Shown: positions 11,692 through 22,706, numbered from the stretch's first letter. The stretch: DNA of 64,000 nt from Cervus elaphus (GCF_910594005.1 NC_057829.1:62975001-63039000), one strand, 5' to 3'. Program-made: numbers and translations. Notes: a model not told the origin generated them from the letters alone.

Positions 11692-11893
11692 ATGCCAGTC
11701 TTCGGTAAAGAACCCACCTGCCAGTGCACGAGACACAGAGACACAGGTTTGCTCCCTGGGTTGGGAATATCCCCTGGAGGAGAGCATGGCAGTTCACTTC
11801 AGTACTATCTGGAGAATCCCTTAGACGAACCTGGGGGCTATAGTCCATAGGGTCACAAAGAGCTGGACATGACTGAAGCGACTGAGTACCCGT
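11692..11893 (+). mobile_element. Bov-tA SINE inside the old L1
   Basis: Head is degraded ('cagtcttcggtaaagaacccacctgcc'), then 'tttgctccctgggttgggaatatcccctgg', 'cctgggggctatagtccatagggtcacaaagagctggacatgactgaagcgactgag'. A long poly-T (about 11660-11679) precedes it and belongs to the host DNA. Confidence 0.88.
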
Positions 11894-12723
11894 GCAAGGT
11901 GCCATTTCTCTCACTGGCTTCAAGATTTTTCAGTCTTTAGCATTCAGCAGTTTGAATATGGTGTATCTTGGTATGGACTTCTTTGACTGTATCTGGGGTT
12001 TACACAGCCTGTTAAATTTAAAGGTTTACGTCTTTTGCCCAGTTACAGCGAGTTTTAGCCATTATTTCTTTAGGTATTTTTTTAGTCTCACTAGCTTTCA
12101 TTCTGGGGTTTCAACAACATAAATGTTAAATCTTTTGGTAAATCTTTTGGTCCTATAGATCTCTGAGACTCTTGTTCATTTTTATTTTTTAACCCAATCT
12201 ATGTTTTTGGGGTTTTTTTGTCTGTTGTTAAGATTGGGTAATTTCTGTTATTGTATCTTTAAATTCACTGATTGTTTTTCATCTTTTTCCTTCATTCTGT
12301 TGTTGAGCTTATCCACTGAGTTTTTTATTTCATTTTTTGTACTTTCAATTCTAAAATTTCAATTTGGTTCTTCTTCATTTATTTATTTGTTGAGACTTCC
12401 TACTTATCTGCTATCTTTCTATTTTTTTATATTTGTTTCAAGAATATTTGTAATTGTTTATTGAAATATTTTTATAACAGCTGCTTTAACAGGCTTGTAT
12501 TTTGAACATCTCTGTTATCTCAATGTTGGCATCTATTGATTGCTTTTTCTCATTCAAGTTGATATTCCTCTGGTTCTTGGTATAACAAGTGATTTTCACA
12601 TGATATATAGTCATTTTGGGTATTGCATCATAGGACTCTGGGTCTTAAATCTTTTGTTTTGGTTGGCCTCCTATGACACCACGCAGAAAGGATAAGGAAG
12701 GAATACTGCCTTGTTACTGCCTG

Positions 12724-13140
12724 GTGTGGGTAGAAGTCTAGGCTCCCCACTTGTCCTCCATTAACACTCAGGGATTAGGGAACTTCCTTATTGGTGTGTG
12801 GGTGTAAGAGTTCCAGCTCCCCACTAGGCTTCCATTGATATACTAGCCTGAATTCAAGGGTAGGAGTGCCTTGTTACTTCTTCCCACATGGCATCCACTC
12901 ACAAGAGTGGGGAGTAGTCACATTACTGCTGGGTGGTGGTAAAAGTCCTAACTCTCCACTAGGTATTCTCTGATAGCACCCCAGGGAGGGGGAAGAGGCA
13001 CCTCATTTCTAACAGCTGAGTGTGGGAATCCCAGCTCTCCATTTGGTCTCCAGTAACAATGAGTGGGGATGGTGAGGAGGATCTTTGTTACAACCTAGCA
13101 GTAATGAAAAGCCCTGGTATTCTCCACTAGGTGTTCGCTG
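12724..13140 (-). repeat. Degenerate tandem blocks in the old L1 5'UTR
   Basis: A recurring motif of the type 'GTARAAGTCYAGGCTCCCCACTAGG..TCC.TTGATA' appears at about 12728, 12806, 12949, 13027 and 13104. The spacing is irregular, roughly 75-145 bp. GC is higher than in surrounding DNA. Such arrays are a feature of some old mammalian L1 5' regions. Confidence 0.6.
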
Positions 13141-15636
13141 ATGGAGGCACTGAGACACTGTATTATACCCGTCCGGGGTAACAGTCTTGGCTTCCTGCTT
13201 GGCTTTTGCTGGCAGGAGTAGGGGTGGGGATGGCACTGCACTTTTTTTCCCCTGTGGTTGTGTGACTAGAGTAGAGTGATTACTGTCTAAAAGTTTTCTG
13301 TTTTGCTAGCTTGTTCCTTTCCTGATCCTTTAGCTAGAGAGAGCAGGCTTTTGTTGGTGCATTTTTTGTTTGATCTGTTGGTGCTTCTGGGTTGCCAGCT
13401 TTTCTAGAACCAATCTGGGCTATAAGAGGAAAAAAAAAACCTAAACCAGTCAGCTCACCACTATACTGTTCCCTGGCTCCCAGTCTATCTTACTCTCTTC
13501 ACTTTTCAGAGTTTTTTCATGTTTGTTTTATAAATAATACCTAGGTTTTTTTTCCTCTCTACTTAATCAGAGGAATAAGGAAAAGTGTGTATACTCCATC
13601 ATTCTTTTTTTTTTATTGAAGGATAATTGCTTTACAGAATTTTGTTGTTTTCTGTCAAACCTCAACATGAATTAGCCATAGGTATACATATATTCCCTCC
13701 CTTTTGAACCTCCCTCCCTTCTTCCTCCCCATCCCACCCCTCTAGGTTGATACAGAGCCCCTGAATTAGCCATACAGCAAATTCCTGTTGGTTATCTCTT
13801 TTACATATGGTAGCGTAAGTTTCGATGTTACTCTTTCCATACATCTCACCCTCTCTCCCCTCTCCCCAGGTCCATAAGTCTATTCTCCATGTCTATTTCT
13901 CCATTGCTGCCCTGTAAATAAATTCTTCAGTACCAATTTTCTAGATTCCATATATATGCATTACAATATGATATTTATCCTTCTCTTTCTGACTTACTTC
14001 ACTCTGTATAATAGGTTCATCCACCTCATTAGAATTGACTCAAAGGCGTTCCTTTTTATGGCTGAGTAATATGTCATTGCATATATGTACCATCACTTCT
14101 TTATCCATTCATCTGTTGATGGACATCTAGGTTGCTTCCATGTTTTAGCTATTGTAAATAGTGCTGCAATGAACAATGGGATATATGTGTATTTTTCGAT
14201 TTTGGTTTCCTCAGGGTATATGCCTAGGAGTGGGATTGCTGGGTCATATGGTAGTTTTATTCCTATTCTTGTAAGGAATCTCCATACCATCTTCCATAGT
14301 GGCTGTATCAATTTACATTCCCACCAACAGTGCAAGAGCATTCCCTTTTCTTCACACCCTCTCCAGCGTTTATTGTTTGTAGACTTTTTGATGATGGCCA
14401 TTATAACTGGTGTGAGGTGATATTTCATTGTAGTTTTGATTTGCGTTTCTCTGGTAATGAGTGATATTGAGCATCTTTTCATGTGTTTGTTAGCCATGTG
14501 TATGTCTTCTTTGGAGAAATTTCTGTTTAGGTCTTTTTCCCACTTTTTGATTGGGTTGTTTGTTTTTCTGGTCTTGAGTTGTATGAGCTGCTTATATATT
14601 TTGGAAATGAATCCTTTGTCAGTTGTTTCATTTGCTATTATTTTCTCCCATTCTGAGGGCTGTCTCTTCACCTTGCTTATAGTTTCCTTTTCTGTGCAAA
14701 AGCTTTTAAGTTTAATCAGGTCCCACTTGTTTACTTTTGTTTTTATTTCTGTTACTGTAGTAGGTGGGTCATAGACAATCTTGCTTTGATTTATGTCATC
14801 AAGTGTTCTGCCTATGTTTTCCTCTAAGAGTTTTACAGTTTCTTGTATTACATTTCGGTCTTTAGTCCATTTTGAGTTTATCTTTGTGTATGGTGTTAGT
14901 AAGTGTTCTAACTTCATTCTTTTATATGTAGCTGTCCAGTTTTCCTAGCACCATTTATTCAAGAGGCTGTCTTTCCCCCATTGTATATTTTTGCATCCTT
15001 TGTCAAAAATAAGGTATCCATAGGTGCATGGGTTTATTTCTGGGCTTTCTATCTTGTTCCATTGGTCTATATTTCTGTTTTTGTGCCAGTACCATACTGT
15101 CTTGATGACTGTAGCTTTGTAGTATTATCTGAAGTCAGGAATGTTGATTTCTCCAGCTCCATTCTTCTCTTCAAGACTGCTTTGGCTATTTGGGGTCTTT
15201 TGTGTTTCCATATGAATTGTGAAACTTTTTGTTCTAGTTCTGTGAAAAATGTCATTGGTAATTTGATAGGGATCACATTGAATCTGTAGGTTGCATTTGG
15301 TAGTAGAGTTATTTTCAAAATATTAATTCTTCCTACCTAGGAACATGGAATATCTCTCCATCTGTTTATGTCATCTTTGATTTCATTAATTAGTGTCTTA
15401 TGATTTTCTGTTCTTTTGTCTCCTTATGTAAGTTTATTCCTAGATTTTTAATTCTTTTTGTCGCAATGGTGAATGGGATTGATTCTTTAATTTCTCTTTC
15501 TGATTTTTCATTGTTAGTATATAGCAATGCAAGTGATTTCTGTGTATTGATTTTGTACCCTGCAACTTTGCTAAATTCACTGATTAGTTCTACTAATTTT
15601 CTGATACTATCTTTAGGGTTTTCTATGTACAGTATC

Positions 15637-15909
15637 TGGAGAAGGCAATGGCACCCCACTCCAGTACTCTTGCCTGGAAAATCCCATGGATGGAGGAACC
15701 TGGTGGACTGCAGTCCATGGGGTCACTAAGAGTCAGCCATGACTGGGCAACTTCACTTTCACTTTTCACTTTTATGCATTGGAGAAGGAAATGGCAACCC
15801 ACTCCAGTGTTCTTGCCTGGAGAATCCCAGGGATGGGGGAGCCTGGTGGGCTGCTGTCTATGGGGTCGCAGAGAGTCGGACACGACTGAAGTAACTTAGC
15901 AGCAGCAGC
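15637..15909 (+). mobile_element. BOV-A2 dimeric SINE inserted in L1 ORF2
   Basis: Two BovA monomers joined by 'cttcactttcacttttcacttttatgcattgga', with starts at 'ggagaaggcaatggcaccccactcc' and 'ggagaaggaaatggcaacccactcc', and an (AGC)n tail. A perfect 12-bp TSD, ATGTACAGTATC, occupies 15625-15636 and 15910-15921. It is opposite in orientation to the host L1. Confidence 0.96.
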
Positions 15910-16267
15910 ATGTACAGTATCATGTCATCTGCAAACAGTGAGAACTTTACTTCTCTGATCTGGATTCCTTTTATTTCTTTTTCTTCTTTGATTGCTATAG
16001 CTAGGACTTCCAGAACTATGTTGAATATTAGTGGCGAAAGTGGACACCCTTGTCTTATTTCAGATCTTAGGGGGAATGCTTTCAGTTTTTCACCATTGAG
16101 AATAATGTTTGCTGTGGTCTTATCATATATGGCCTTTACTATGTCAAGGTAGGTTCCTTCTATGCCCATTTTTTTAAGAGCTTTAATCATAAGTGGGTGC
16201 TGAATTTTGTCAAAGACTTTTTCTGCATCTATTGATATTATCATATGGTTTTTATCTTTCAATTTGC

Positions 16268-16363
16268 TAATATGGTGTATCCCATTGGTTAATTTGCATA
16301 TATTGAAGAATTCTTGTTAATATGGTGTGTCACATTGATTTGCATATACTGAAGAATCCTTGT
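16268..16363 (-). repeat. Diverged tandem duplication (about 50 bp x 2) in L1 ORF2
   Basis: Unit A (16268-16317) and unit B (16318-16363) both begin 'taatatggtgt', share 'tttgcatata.tgaagaat.cttgt' and differ by a 3-4 bp indel plus several substitutions. Other L1 copies are expected to carry this region once. The divergence between units suggests the duplication is not recent. Confidence 0.8.
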
Positions 16364-18116
16364 ATCTCTGGAATTAGCCCAACTTGATCATGGTATATGA
16401 GATTTTTGATGTGTTGCTGAATTCTGTTTGCTAAAATTTTGTTGAGGAATTTTGCATCTATGTTCAACAGTGATATCAGCCTGTAGTTTTCTTTTTTTGT
16501 GTTTTCTTTGTATGGTTTGGTATCAAGGTGATGATGGTTTCATAGAATGAGTTTGGAAGTATTCCTTCCTTTGCAATTTCTTGAGAGTTTTAGAAGGATA
16601 AGCATTAGCTCTTCTCTAAATGTTTGACAGAATTCTCCTATGAAGTCACCTGGTCCTGGGCTTTTGTTTTTTTGGAGATTTTTGATCACAGCTTCAATTT
16701 CAGTTCTTGTAATTGGATTGTTCATAATTTCTACTTCTTCCTGGTTCGGTTTTGGAAGGTTGAACTTCTCTAAGAATCTGTCCATTTCTTCTAGGTTATC
16801 CATTTTATTGCCATATTGTTGTTCATAATAGTCTCTTATAATCCTTTGTATTTCTGCATTCTGTTGTAACCTCTCCTTTTTCATTTCTAATTTTGTTGAT
16901 TTGATTCTTTTATCTTTTTTTATTGATGAGTCTGGCTAAAATTTGTCAATTTTGTTTATCTTCTCAAAGAACCAGCTTTTAGTTTTATTAATCTTTACTA
17001 TTGCTTCTTTCATTTCTTTTTCATTTATTTGTGCTCAGATATTTATGATTTTTTTCCTTCTACTAACTTTGGGGGGTTTTTATTCTTTTTCCAGCTGTTT
17101 TAGGTATAAAGTTAGGTTGTCTATTCGATGTTCTCCTTGTTTCTTGAGGTAGTATTTTATTGCTATATACTTATTTCCCACTTAGAACTGCTTTTGCTGC
17201 ATCCCATAAGTTTTAAGTTGTTGTGTTTTCATTATCATTTGTTTCTAGAATTTGTTTGATTTCCCTTTTGATTTCTACAGTAACCTGTTGGTTATTTAAT
17301 CTCTATGTGTTTGTTTTTCTTATAGTTTTTTTCTTGTAAATGATATCTAGTCTCATAGCATTGTGGTTGGAGAAGATGCTTGTTATGATTTCAGTTTTCT
17401 TAAATTTATTGAAGATTGATTTGTGACACAAGATGTGATCTATCCTGGAGAATGTTCCATATACACTTGAGAAGAAGGTTTATCCTGCATTTGGATGGAA
17501 TGTCCTGAAGATATCAATGAGATCCATCTCATCTAATGTATCATTTGAGACTTGTGATTCCTTATAATTTTGTTGTGATCATCTGTCCATTGATATGAGT
17601 GGGGTGTTAAAGTCTATTCCTGTTATTGTGTTACTGTCAATTTCTCCATTTGTGTCTATTAGTGTTTGTCTTATGTATTGAGGTGCTCTTATGTTGGGTG
17701 CATATTTATTTATAATTGTTATGTCTTCCTCTTGATTGATCCCATGATCATTATGTAGTGTTCTTCCTTATCTCTTGTAATCTTCTTTGTTTTAAGGTTT
17801 ATTTTGCCTGATATGAGGATTGCTACTCCAGTTTTCTTTTGCTTCACATTTGCATGGAATATATTTTTCCATCCTCTTTCAGTCTATATGTGTCTTTAGG
17901 TCTGAATTGGGTCTCTTATAGATAGCATATATATGGGTCTTGTTTTTGTATCCATTCAGCCAGTCTGTGTCTTTTGGTTGGAGCATTTAATCCACTTACA
18001 TTTAAGGTAATTATTGATATATATGTTCCTATTGCCATTTTCTTGATTGTTTGGGGTTGATTTTGTAGATTTTTCTTCTCTTGTGTTTCTTGACTGTGTA
18101 AGTCCTTTTAACATTT

Positions 18117-19008
18117 GTTGTAAAGCTGGTTTGGTGGTAATGAATTCTCTTAACTTCCACTTGTCTGAAAAGCTTTTTATTTCTCCATCAATTTTGAATA
18201 AGATCCTTGCCAGGTACAGTAATCTTGATTGTAGATTTTCCCCTTTCAGTACTTTAAATGTATACTGCCATTCCCTTCTGGCCTGCAGAACTTCTGCTGA
18301 AAAATCAGCTGTTAAGTATATGGTGGTTTCCCTTATATTTTATTTGTTGCTTTTAATATTCTCTCTTTCTGTTTAGTCTTTGTTAGTTTGATTAGTATAT
18401 GTTTTGGTGTGTTTCTCCTTGGGTTTATTCTGCATGGGACTCTTTGTGCCTCTTGGACTTGATTGACTATTTCCTTTTCCATGTTGGGGAAATTTTCAAC
18501 TATAATCTCTTCAAAGATTTTCTCATACCCTTTCTTTTTCTCTTCTTCTTCTGGGATCCCTATAATTCAAATGTTGGTGCATTTGATATGGTCCCAGAGG
18601 TCTCTGAGACTATCCTCAGTTCTTTTCATTCTTGTTACTTTATTCTGCTCTTTAGAAGTTATTCACCATTTCATCTTCCAGCTCACTGATTCGTCCTTCT
18701 GAGTCAGATATTCTGCTACCGATTCTTTCTAGAGTATTTTTAATTTCAGTAATTGTTTTGTTTGTCTCTGTATGTTTCTTCTTTAATTCTTCTAGGTCTT
18801 TGTTAACTGATTCTTGCATTTTCTCCATTTTGTCTTCAAGGTTTTTGATCATCTTTACTACCTTATTCTGAATTCTTTTTCAGGTAGTTTGCCTATTTCT
18901 TCTTCATTCATTTGGACTTCTGTGTTTCTAGTTTGTTCCTTCATTGTATTTCTCTGCTTTTTCATTATTTTCTTTTAACTTACTGTGTTTGAGGTCTCCT
19001 TTTCCCAT
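18117..19008 (-). pseudogene. L1 ORF1 (RNA-binding chaperone), broken
   Basis: ORF1p is the trimeric coiled-coil RNA-binding protein of L1. The coiled coil is readable at 18852-18652 (minus), in heptad-like sequence including MQESVNKDLEELKKKH and SRISDSEGRISELEDEM. The putative start ATG is at 19008-19006 (minus). The C-terminal domain is traceable to about 18117 (LYLARILFKIDGEIKSF-like reading). About 890 nt corresponds to roughly 300 codons, near the usual L1 ORF1 size. Stops interrupt it. Confidence 0.75.
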
Positions 19009-19248
19009 GCTTCAAGGTTGACTTCTTTCTTCCTTTTGGTTTCTGCCTGCCTAAGGTTGGTCCAGTGGTTTGTGAAAACTTCATATAGGGTGAAATTTGT
19101 GCTGAGTTTTTTTGTTGTTGTTGTCTATTTGTTTGTTTTTCCTCTGATGGGCAAGGCTGAGTGAGGTGGTAATCCTGTCTGCTGATGATTGGGTTTGTAT
19201 TTTTGTTTTGTTTGTTGTTTAAACGAGGCATCCTACATAGGGTGCTAC

Positions 19249-19294
19249 TGGCTTTGCAAGTGGATTCTTTACCACTGAGCCAATGGGGACACCC
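19249..19294 (-). mobile_element. Very short Bov-tA head fragment with TSD
   Basis: Only the tRNA-like SINE head is present (minus strand 'attggctcagtggtaaagaatccac'), 46 bp. It is flanked by a 12-bp near-perfect duplication, ATAGGRTGCTAC, at 19237-19248 and 19295-19306. It sits inside the 5'UTR of L1 copy 1. Confidence 0.7.
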
Positions 19295-19323
19295 ATAGGA
19301 TGCTACCTGGACATTACTGGATC

Positions 19324-21345
19324 TTTTTTTTTTTTTTTTAAATATATAAATTTTTTTTTTTTTTTTTTTTTTTTTGGGTTTTGTCATACATTGATATGAA
19401 TCAGCCATAGATTTACACTTATTCCCCATCCCGATCCCCCCTCCCACCTCCCTCTCCACCCGATTCCTCTGGGTCTTCCCAGTGCACCAGGCCGGAGCAC
19501 TTGTCTCATGCATCCCACCTGGGCTGGTGATCTGTTTCACCATAGATAGTATACATGCTGTTCTTTTGAAACATCCCACCCTCACCTTCTCCCACAGAGT
19601 TCAAAAGTCTGTTCTGTATTTCTGTGTCTCTTTTTCTGTTTTGCATATAGGGTTATCGTTACCATCTTTCTAAATTCCATATATATGTGTTAGTATACTG
19701 TAATGTTCTTTATCTTTCTGGCTTACTTCACTCTGTATAAGGGGCTCCAGTTTCATCCATCTCATTAGGACTGGTTCAAATGAATTCCTTTTGACGGCTG
19801 AGTAAAATTCCATGGTGTATATGTACCACAGCTTCCTTATCCATTCATCTGCTGATGGGCATCTAGGTTGCTTCCATGTCCTGGCTATTATAAACAGTGC
19901 TGCGATGAACATTGGGGTGCATGTGTCTCTTTCAGATCTGGTTTCCTCAGTGTGTATGCCCAGAAGTGGTATTGCTGGGTCATATGGCAGTTCTATTTCC
20001 AGTTTTTTAAGGAATCTCCACACTGTTTTCCATAGTGGCTGTACTAGTTTGCATTCCCACCAACAGTGTAAGAGGGTTCCCTTTTCTCCACACCCTCTCC
20101 AGCATTTATTGCTTGTAGACTTTTGGATAGCAGCCATCCTGACTGGTGTGTAATGGTACCTCATTGTGGTTTTGATTTGCATTTCTCTAATAATGAGTGA
20201 TGTTGAGCACCTTTTCATGTGTTTGTTAGCCATCTGTATGTCTTCTTTGGAGAAATGTCTGTTTAGTTCTTTGGCCCACTTTTTGATTGGGTCATTTATT
20301 TTTCTGGAATTGAGCTGCAGGAGTTGCTTGTATATTTTTGAGATTAATCCTTTGTCTGTTTCTTCATTTGCTATTATTTTCTCCCAATCTGACGGCTGTC
20401 TTTTCACCTTACTTATAGTTTCTTTTGTAGTGCAAAAGCTTTTAAGTTTCATTAGATCCCATTTGTTTAGTTTTGCTTTTATTTCCAATATTCTGGGAGG
20501 TGGGTCATAGAGGATCTTGCTGTGATTTATGTCGGAGAGTGTTTTGCCTATGTTCTCCTCTAGGAGTTTTATAGTTTCTGGTCTTACATTTAGATCTTTA
20601 ATCCATTTTGAGTTTATTTTTGTGTATGGTGTTAGAAAGTGTTCTAGTTTCATTCTTTTGCAAGTGGTTGACCAGTTTTTCCAGCACCACCTGTTAAAGA
20701 GGTTATCTTTTTTCCATTGTATATCCTTGCCTCCTTTGTCAAAGATAAGGTGTCCATAGGTTCGTGGATTTATCTCTGGGCTTTCTATTCTGTTCCATTG
20801 GTCTATATTTCTGTCTTTGTGCCAGTACCACACTGTCTTGATGACTGTGGCTTTGTAGTAGAGTCTGAAGTCAGGCAGGTTGATTCCTCCAGTTCCATTC
20901 TTCTTTCTCAAGATTACTTTGGCTATTCGAGGTTTTTTGTATTTCCATACAAATTGTGAAATTCTTTGGTCTAGTTCTGTGAAAAATACCGTTGGTAGCT
21001 TGATAGGGATTGCATTGAATCTATAGATTGCTTTGGGTAGAATAGCCATTTTGACAATATTGATTCTTCCAATCCATGAACACGGTATGTTTCTCCATCT
21101 GTTTGTGTCCTCTTTGATTTCTTTCATCAGTGTTTTATAGTTTTCTATGTATAGGTCTTTTGTTTCTTTAGGTAGATATACTCCTAAGTATTTTATTCTT
21201 TTTGTTGCAATGGTGAATGGTATTGTTTCCTTAATTTCTCTTTCTGTTTTTTCATTGTTAGTATATAGGAATGCAAGGGATTTCTGTGTGTTAATTTTAT
21301 ATCCTGCAACTTTACTATATTCATTGATTAGTTCTAGTAATTTTA
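19324..21345 (-). mobile_element. Bovine-type L1, 5'-truncated (copy 2)
   Basis: Antisense L1 3' part, about 2.0 kb. It has an interrupted poly-T (19324-19339, then AT-rich, then 19351-19375), a 3'UTR and the ORF2 C-terminal half. Compared with copy 3 (52658-54653) it lacks about 40 bp at the extreme 3' end (the 'attagttggaggcaaattacttc' segment). Sequence otherwise matches copy 3 almost base for base. Low divergence and an open frame suggest a fairly young insertion. No clear TSD was found. Confidence 0.93.
19670..21345 (-). pseudogene. L1 ORF2 C-terminal half, still open but truncated
   Basis: An uninterrupted frame of at least 485 codons (first Met at 21127) ends ...HIYGI-stop at 19670. 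It encodes the part of ORF2p after the RT active site. Recognisable segments are [34 protein letters not shown] and the [18 protein letters not shown] zinc-knuckle-like motif. The endonuclease and RT catalytic segments are missing because of 5' truncation, so no functional protein is expected. Confidence 0.92.
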
Positions 21346-21600
21346 TTTAAGAGGGTAGATAGAACCAGAGCCCGTGCCATCACTGTCAGGCATTGAAATT
21401 ATAGTTTGCCCTCCATTTTATATTGCTGATGATCCCTTAGCTCTATCATCTCCCACCTCTTCTCTTTCTCCAGTCAATAACACTTCTTTCCTGTTCATTC
21501 GATGATACCAGCCCCTGAATGCCAGCTGTTGAACTGCTACTGGACATTAGCTTCTCTATTTGAAAGGGGACATTCTGCTAGAATGGTGGAGGGAATTTTA
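21346..21600. other. Unassigned DNA between L1 copy 2 and a BovA fragment
   Basis: No repeat family recognised. The phrase 'tactggacatta' near 21538 resembles 'cctggacatta' just left of L1 copy 2 (about 19305). This could be a remnant of a shared target sequence or chance. Confidence 0.3.
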
Positions 21601-21606
21601 TTGTAA

Positions 21607-21690
21607 TGTAGCCTGGTTGGCTATAGTCCATGGGGTCACAAAAGAGTCAGACATGACTTAGTGACTAAACAACAACAATAACAATTTTCT
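21607..21690 (+). mobile_element. BovA/Bov-tA SINE 3' fragment
   Basis: 'gtagcctggttggctatagtccatggggtcacaaaagagtcagacatgacttagtgactaaacaacaacaataaca' is the standard 3' end. The 5' portion is missing. Confidence 0.85.
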
Positions 21691-21925
21691 GTTCTAGATA
21701 AGCACATTTTGGTGATGATTCTCTGGATTCACATCTCTATTCAGATTTCTTGGTGGTGATTTGCCCTGAAATCTTAATTCTCTGATGGATCTAAGAAAAT
21801 TCATTCATTATCAAATTGTTCAGTTTCTTCTAGTTCAGTGAGTGAGAGTAACAACTTCCAAACTCTTTACAAGTTGGGACTAAAACCAGAAATCCATTAA
21901 AAGCCTTCTTATTCTTATAAGGCAT
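21691..21925. other. Single-copy DNA
   Basis: Nothing recognised. Confidence 0.3.
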
Positions 21926-21936
21926 GCCAGCACTGA

Positions 21937-22202
21937 GTTTTTAAAATTTATTTTTCACTGTGCTGGGTCTTGGTTGCTGCATACAGGCTTTCTGTAGTTG
22001 CAGCAAGTGGGGCTACTCTCCAGTTGTGGTGCATGGTCTTCTCATTATGGTGGCTTCTCTTATTGAAGAATACAGGCTCTAGAACATGGGTTCAGTAATT
22101 GTGGTGGACAGACTTAGTTGCTTGAGGAATCTTCCTGGACCAGGGCCATGTGTTCTGCACTGGCGGTCTGATTCTTAACCACTTGACCACCATGGAAGCC
22201 CA
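21937..22202 (-). mobile_element. CHR-type SINE, antisense, with perfect TSD
   Basis: Antisense CHR body ending with the reversed head ('gattcttaaccacttgaccaccatggaagcc'). It is flanked by a perfect 11-bp TSD, GCCAGCACTGA, at 21926-21936 and 22203-22213. Confidence 0.9.
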
Positions 22203-22213
22203 GCCAGCACTGA

Positions 22214-22517
22214 TCTTTTGATACAGTACTTGTATTAAGGGTTTTGTTGAGAAATAGCCTTATTGCCACTTTATATTATCCATCTGTGTATTAATGTGAT
22301 CAATTAGTAATGTCTGCCACGGTACTGAGAATAAAGAACATAGGCACATATGCCACACATTTGCCATTTTTGACTAAGATGACTTCTAAGGCTTTTTCAA
22401 TATCCAAAGCTCAAGGTCTCCTCATTCACACAGAGAGAAATTATACCATGTGGTGTCCCCTCAGTATGTGTGAGACTACTACATTTCAGTTGGTATTAAT
22501 GAAGTTGTGTTTGCGTA
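22214..22517. other. Single-copy DNA
   Basis: No repeat or gene recognised in this interval. Confidence 0.3.
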
Positions 22518-22518
22518 T

Positions 22519-22706
22519 GGCTTCCCTGGTGGCTCAGACAGTAAAGGATTTGCCTGCAATGCAGGAGACCTGGGTTCAATCCCTGGGTTGGGAAGATCCC
22601 CTGGAGAAGAAAATGGCAACCCACTCCAGTATTCTTGCCTGGCAAATTCTGTGGACAGAGGTGGAATACAGTTTGTGGGGTTGCAAAGAGTCAGACAGAT
22701 GCACAT
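22519..22706 (+). mobile_element. Bov-tA SINE
   Basis: Head 'ggcttccctggtggctcagacagtaaaggatttgcctgcaatgcaggagacctgggttcaatccctggg', body 'aatggcaacccactccagtattcttgcc', end 'gggttgcaaagagtcagacag'. The segment 'gtggaatacagtttgtggg' is diverged from the usual 'gagcctggtgggctacagtcc'. Confidence 0.94.

Larger units (their letters stand above)
11340..13600 (-). mobile_element. Old mammalian L1, ORF1 and 5'UTR, antisense
   Basis: Read on the minus strand, this is an old L1 5' half. Its diverged 5'UTR, with repeated 'GTAGAAGTCTAGGCTCCCCAC'-like blocks, lies at about 12620-13600. It is followed by ORF1 sequence at about 11440-12620. Plus-strand landmarks include 'gttttttatttcattttttgtactttcaattctaaaatttcaattt', 'caagaatatttgtaattgtttattgaa' and 'gttcttggtataacaagtgattttc'. 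No intact frame remains. It is interrupted by a Bov-tA at about 11692-11893. Its 5' end abuts the next L1 at 13604. Confidence 0.75.
13941..18038 (-). pseudogene. L1 ORF2 (endonuclease/reverse transcriptase), broken
   Basis: ORF2p nicks DNA and reverse-transcribes L1 RNA at the target. Its N-terminal endonuclease part spans about 18038-17280 (minus), with a readable NVSGLNAPTKRHRLAEW start. The RT is recognisable from KNKSPGPGDF (about 16670), [18 protein letters not shown], and the FADDM active-site motif at 15921-15935. The C-terminal half is open for 274 codons at 14093-14917. The frame ends ...HIYGI-stop at 13941. The zinc-knuckle-like C-terminal motif reads [18 protein letters not shown], with Arg where copies 2 and 3 have Cys. 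A BOV-A2 is inserted just after FADDM. A tandem duplication of about 50 bp lies at 16268-16363. Frameshifts elsewhere complete the inactivation. Confidence 0.88.
13604..19320 (-). mobile_element. Near full-length bovine-type L1 LINE (copy 1), decayed
   Basis: A 5.7 kb antisense L1. It has poly-T at 13604-13614 (3' tail), a 3'UTR to about 13940, ORF2 at about 18038 to 13941, ORF1 at about 19008 to 18117, and part of a 5'UTR to about 19320. The order and lengths are those of mammalian L1 after subtracting a BOV-A2 of about 285 bp including the extra TSD copy. Both ORFs carry multiple frameshifts and stops, so the copy is dead. The 5'UTR ends where the second L1 begins. I could not find matching TSDs, so the true 5' boundary is uncertain. 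Confidence 0.88.
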
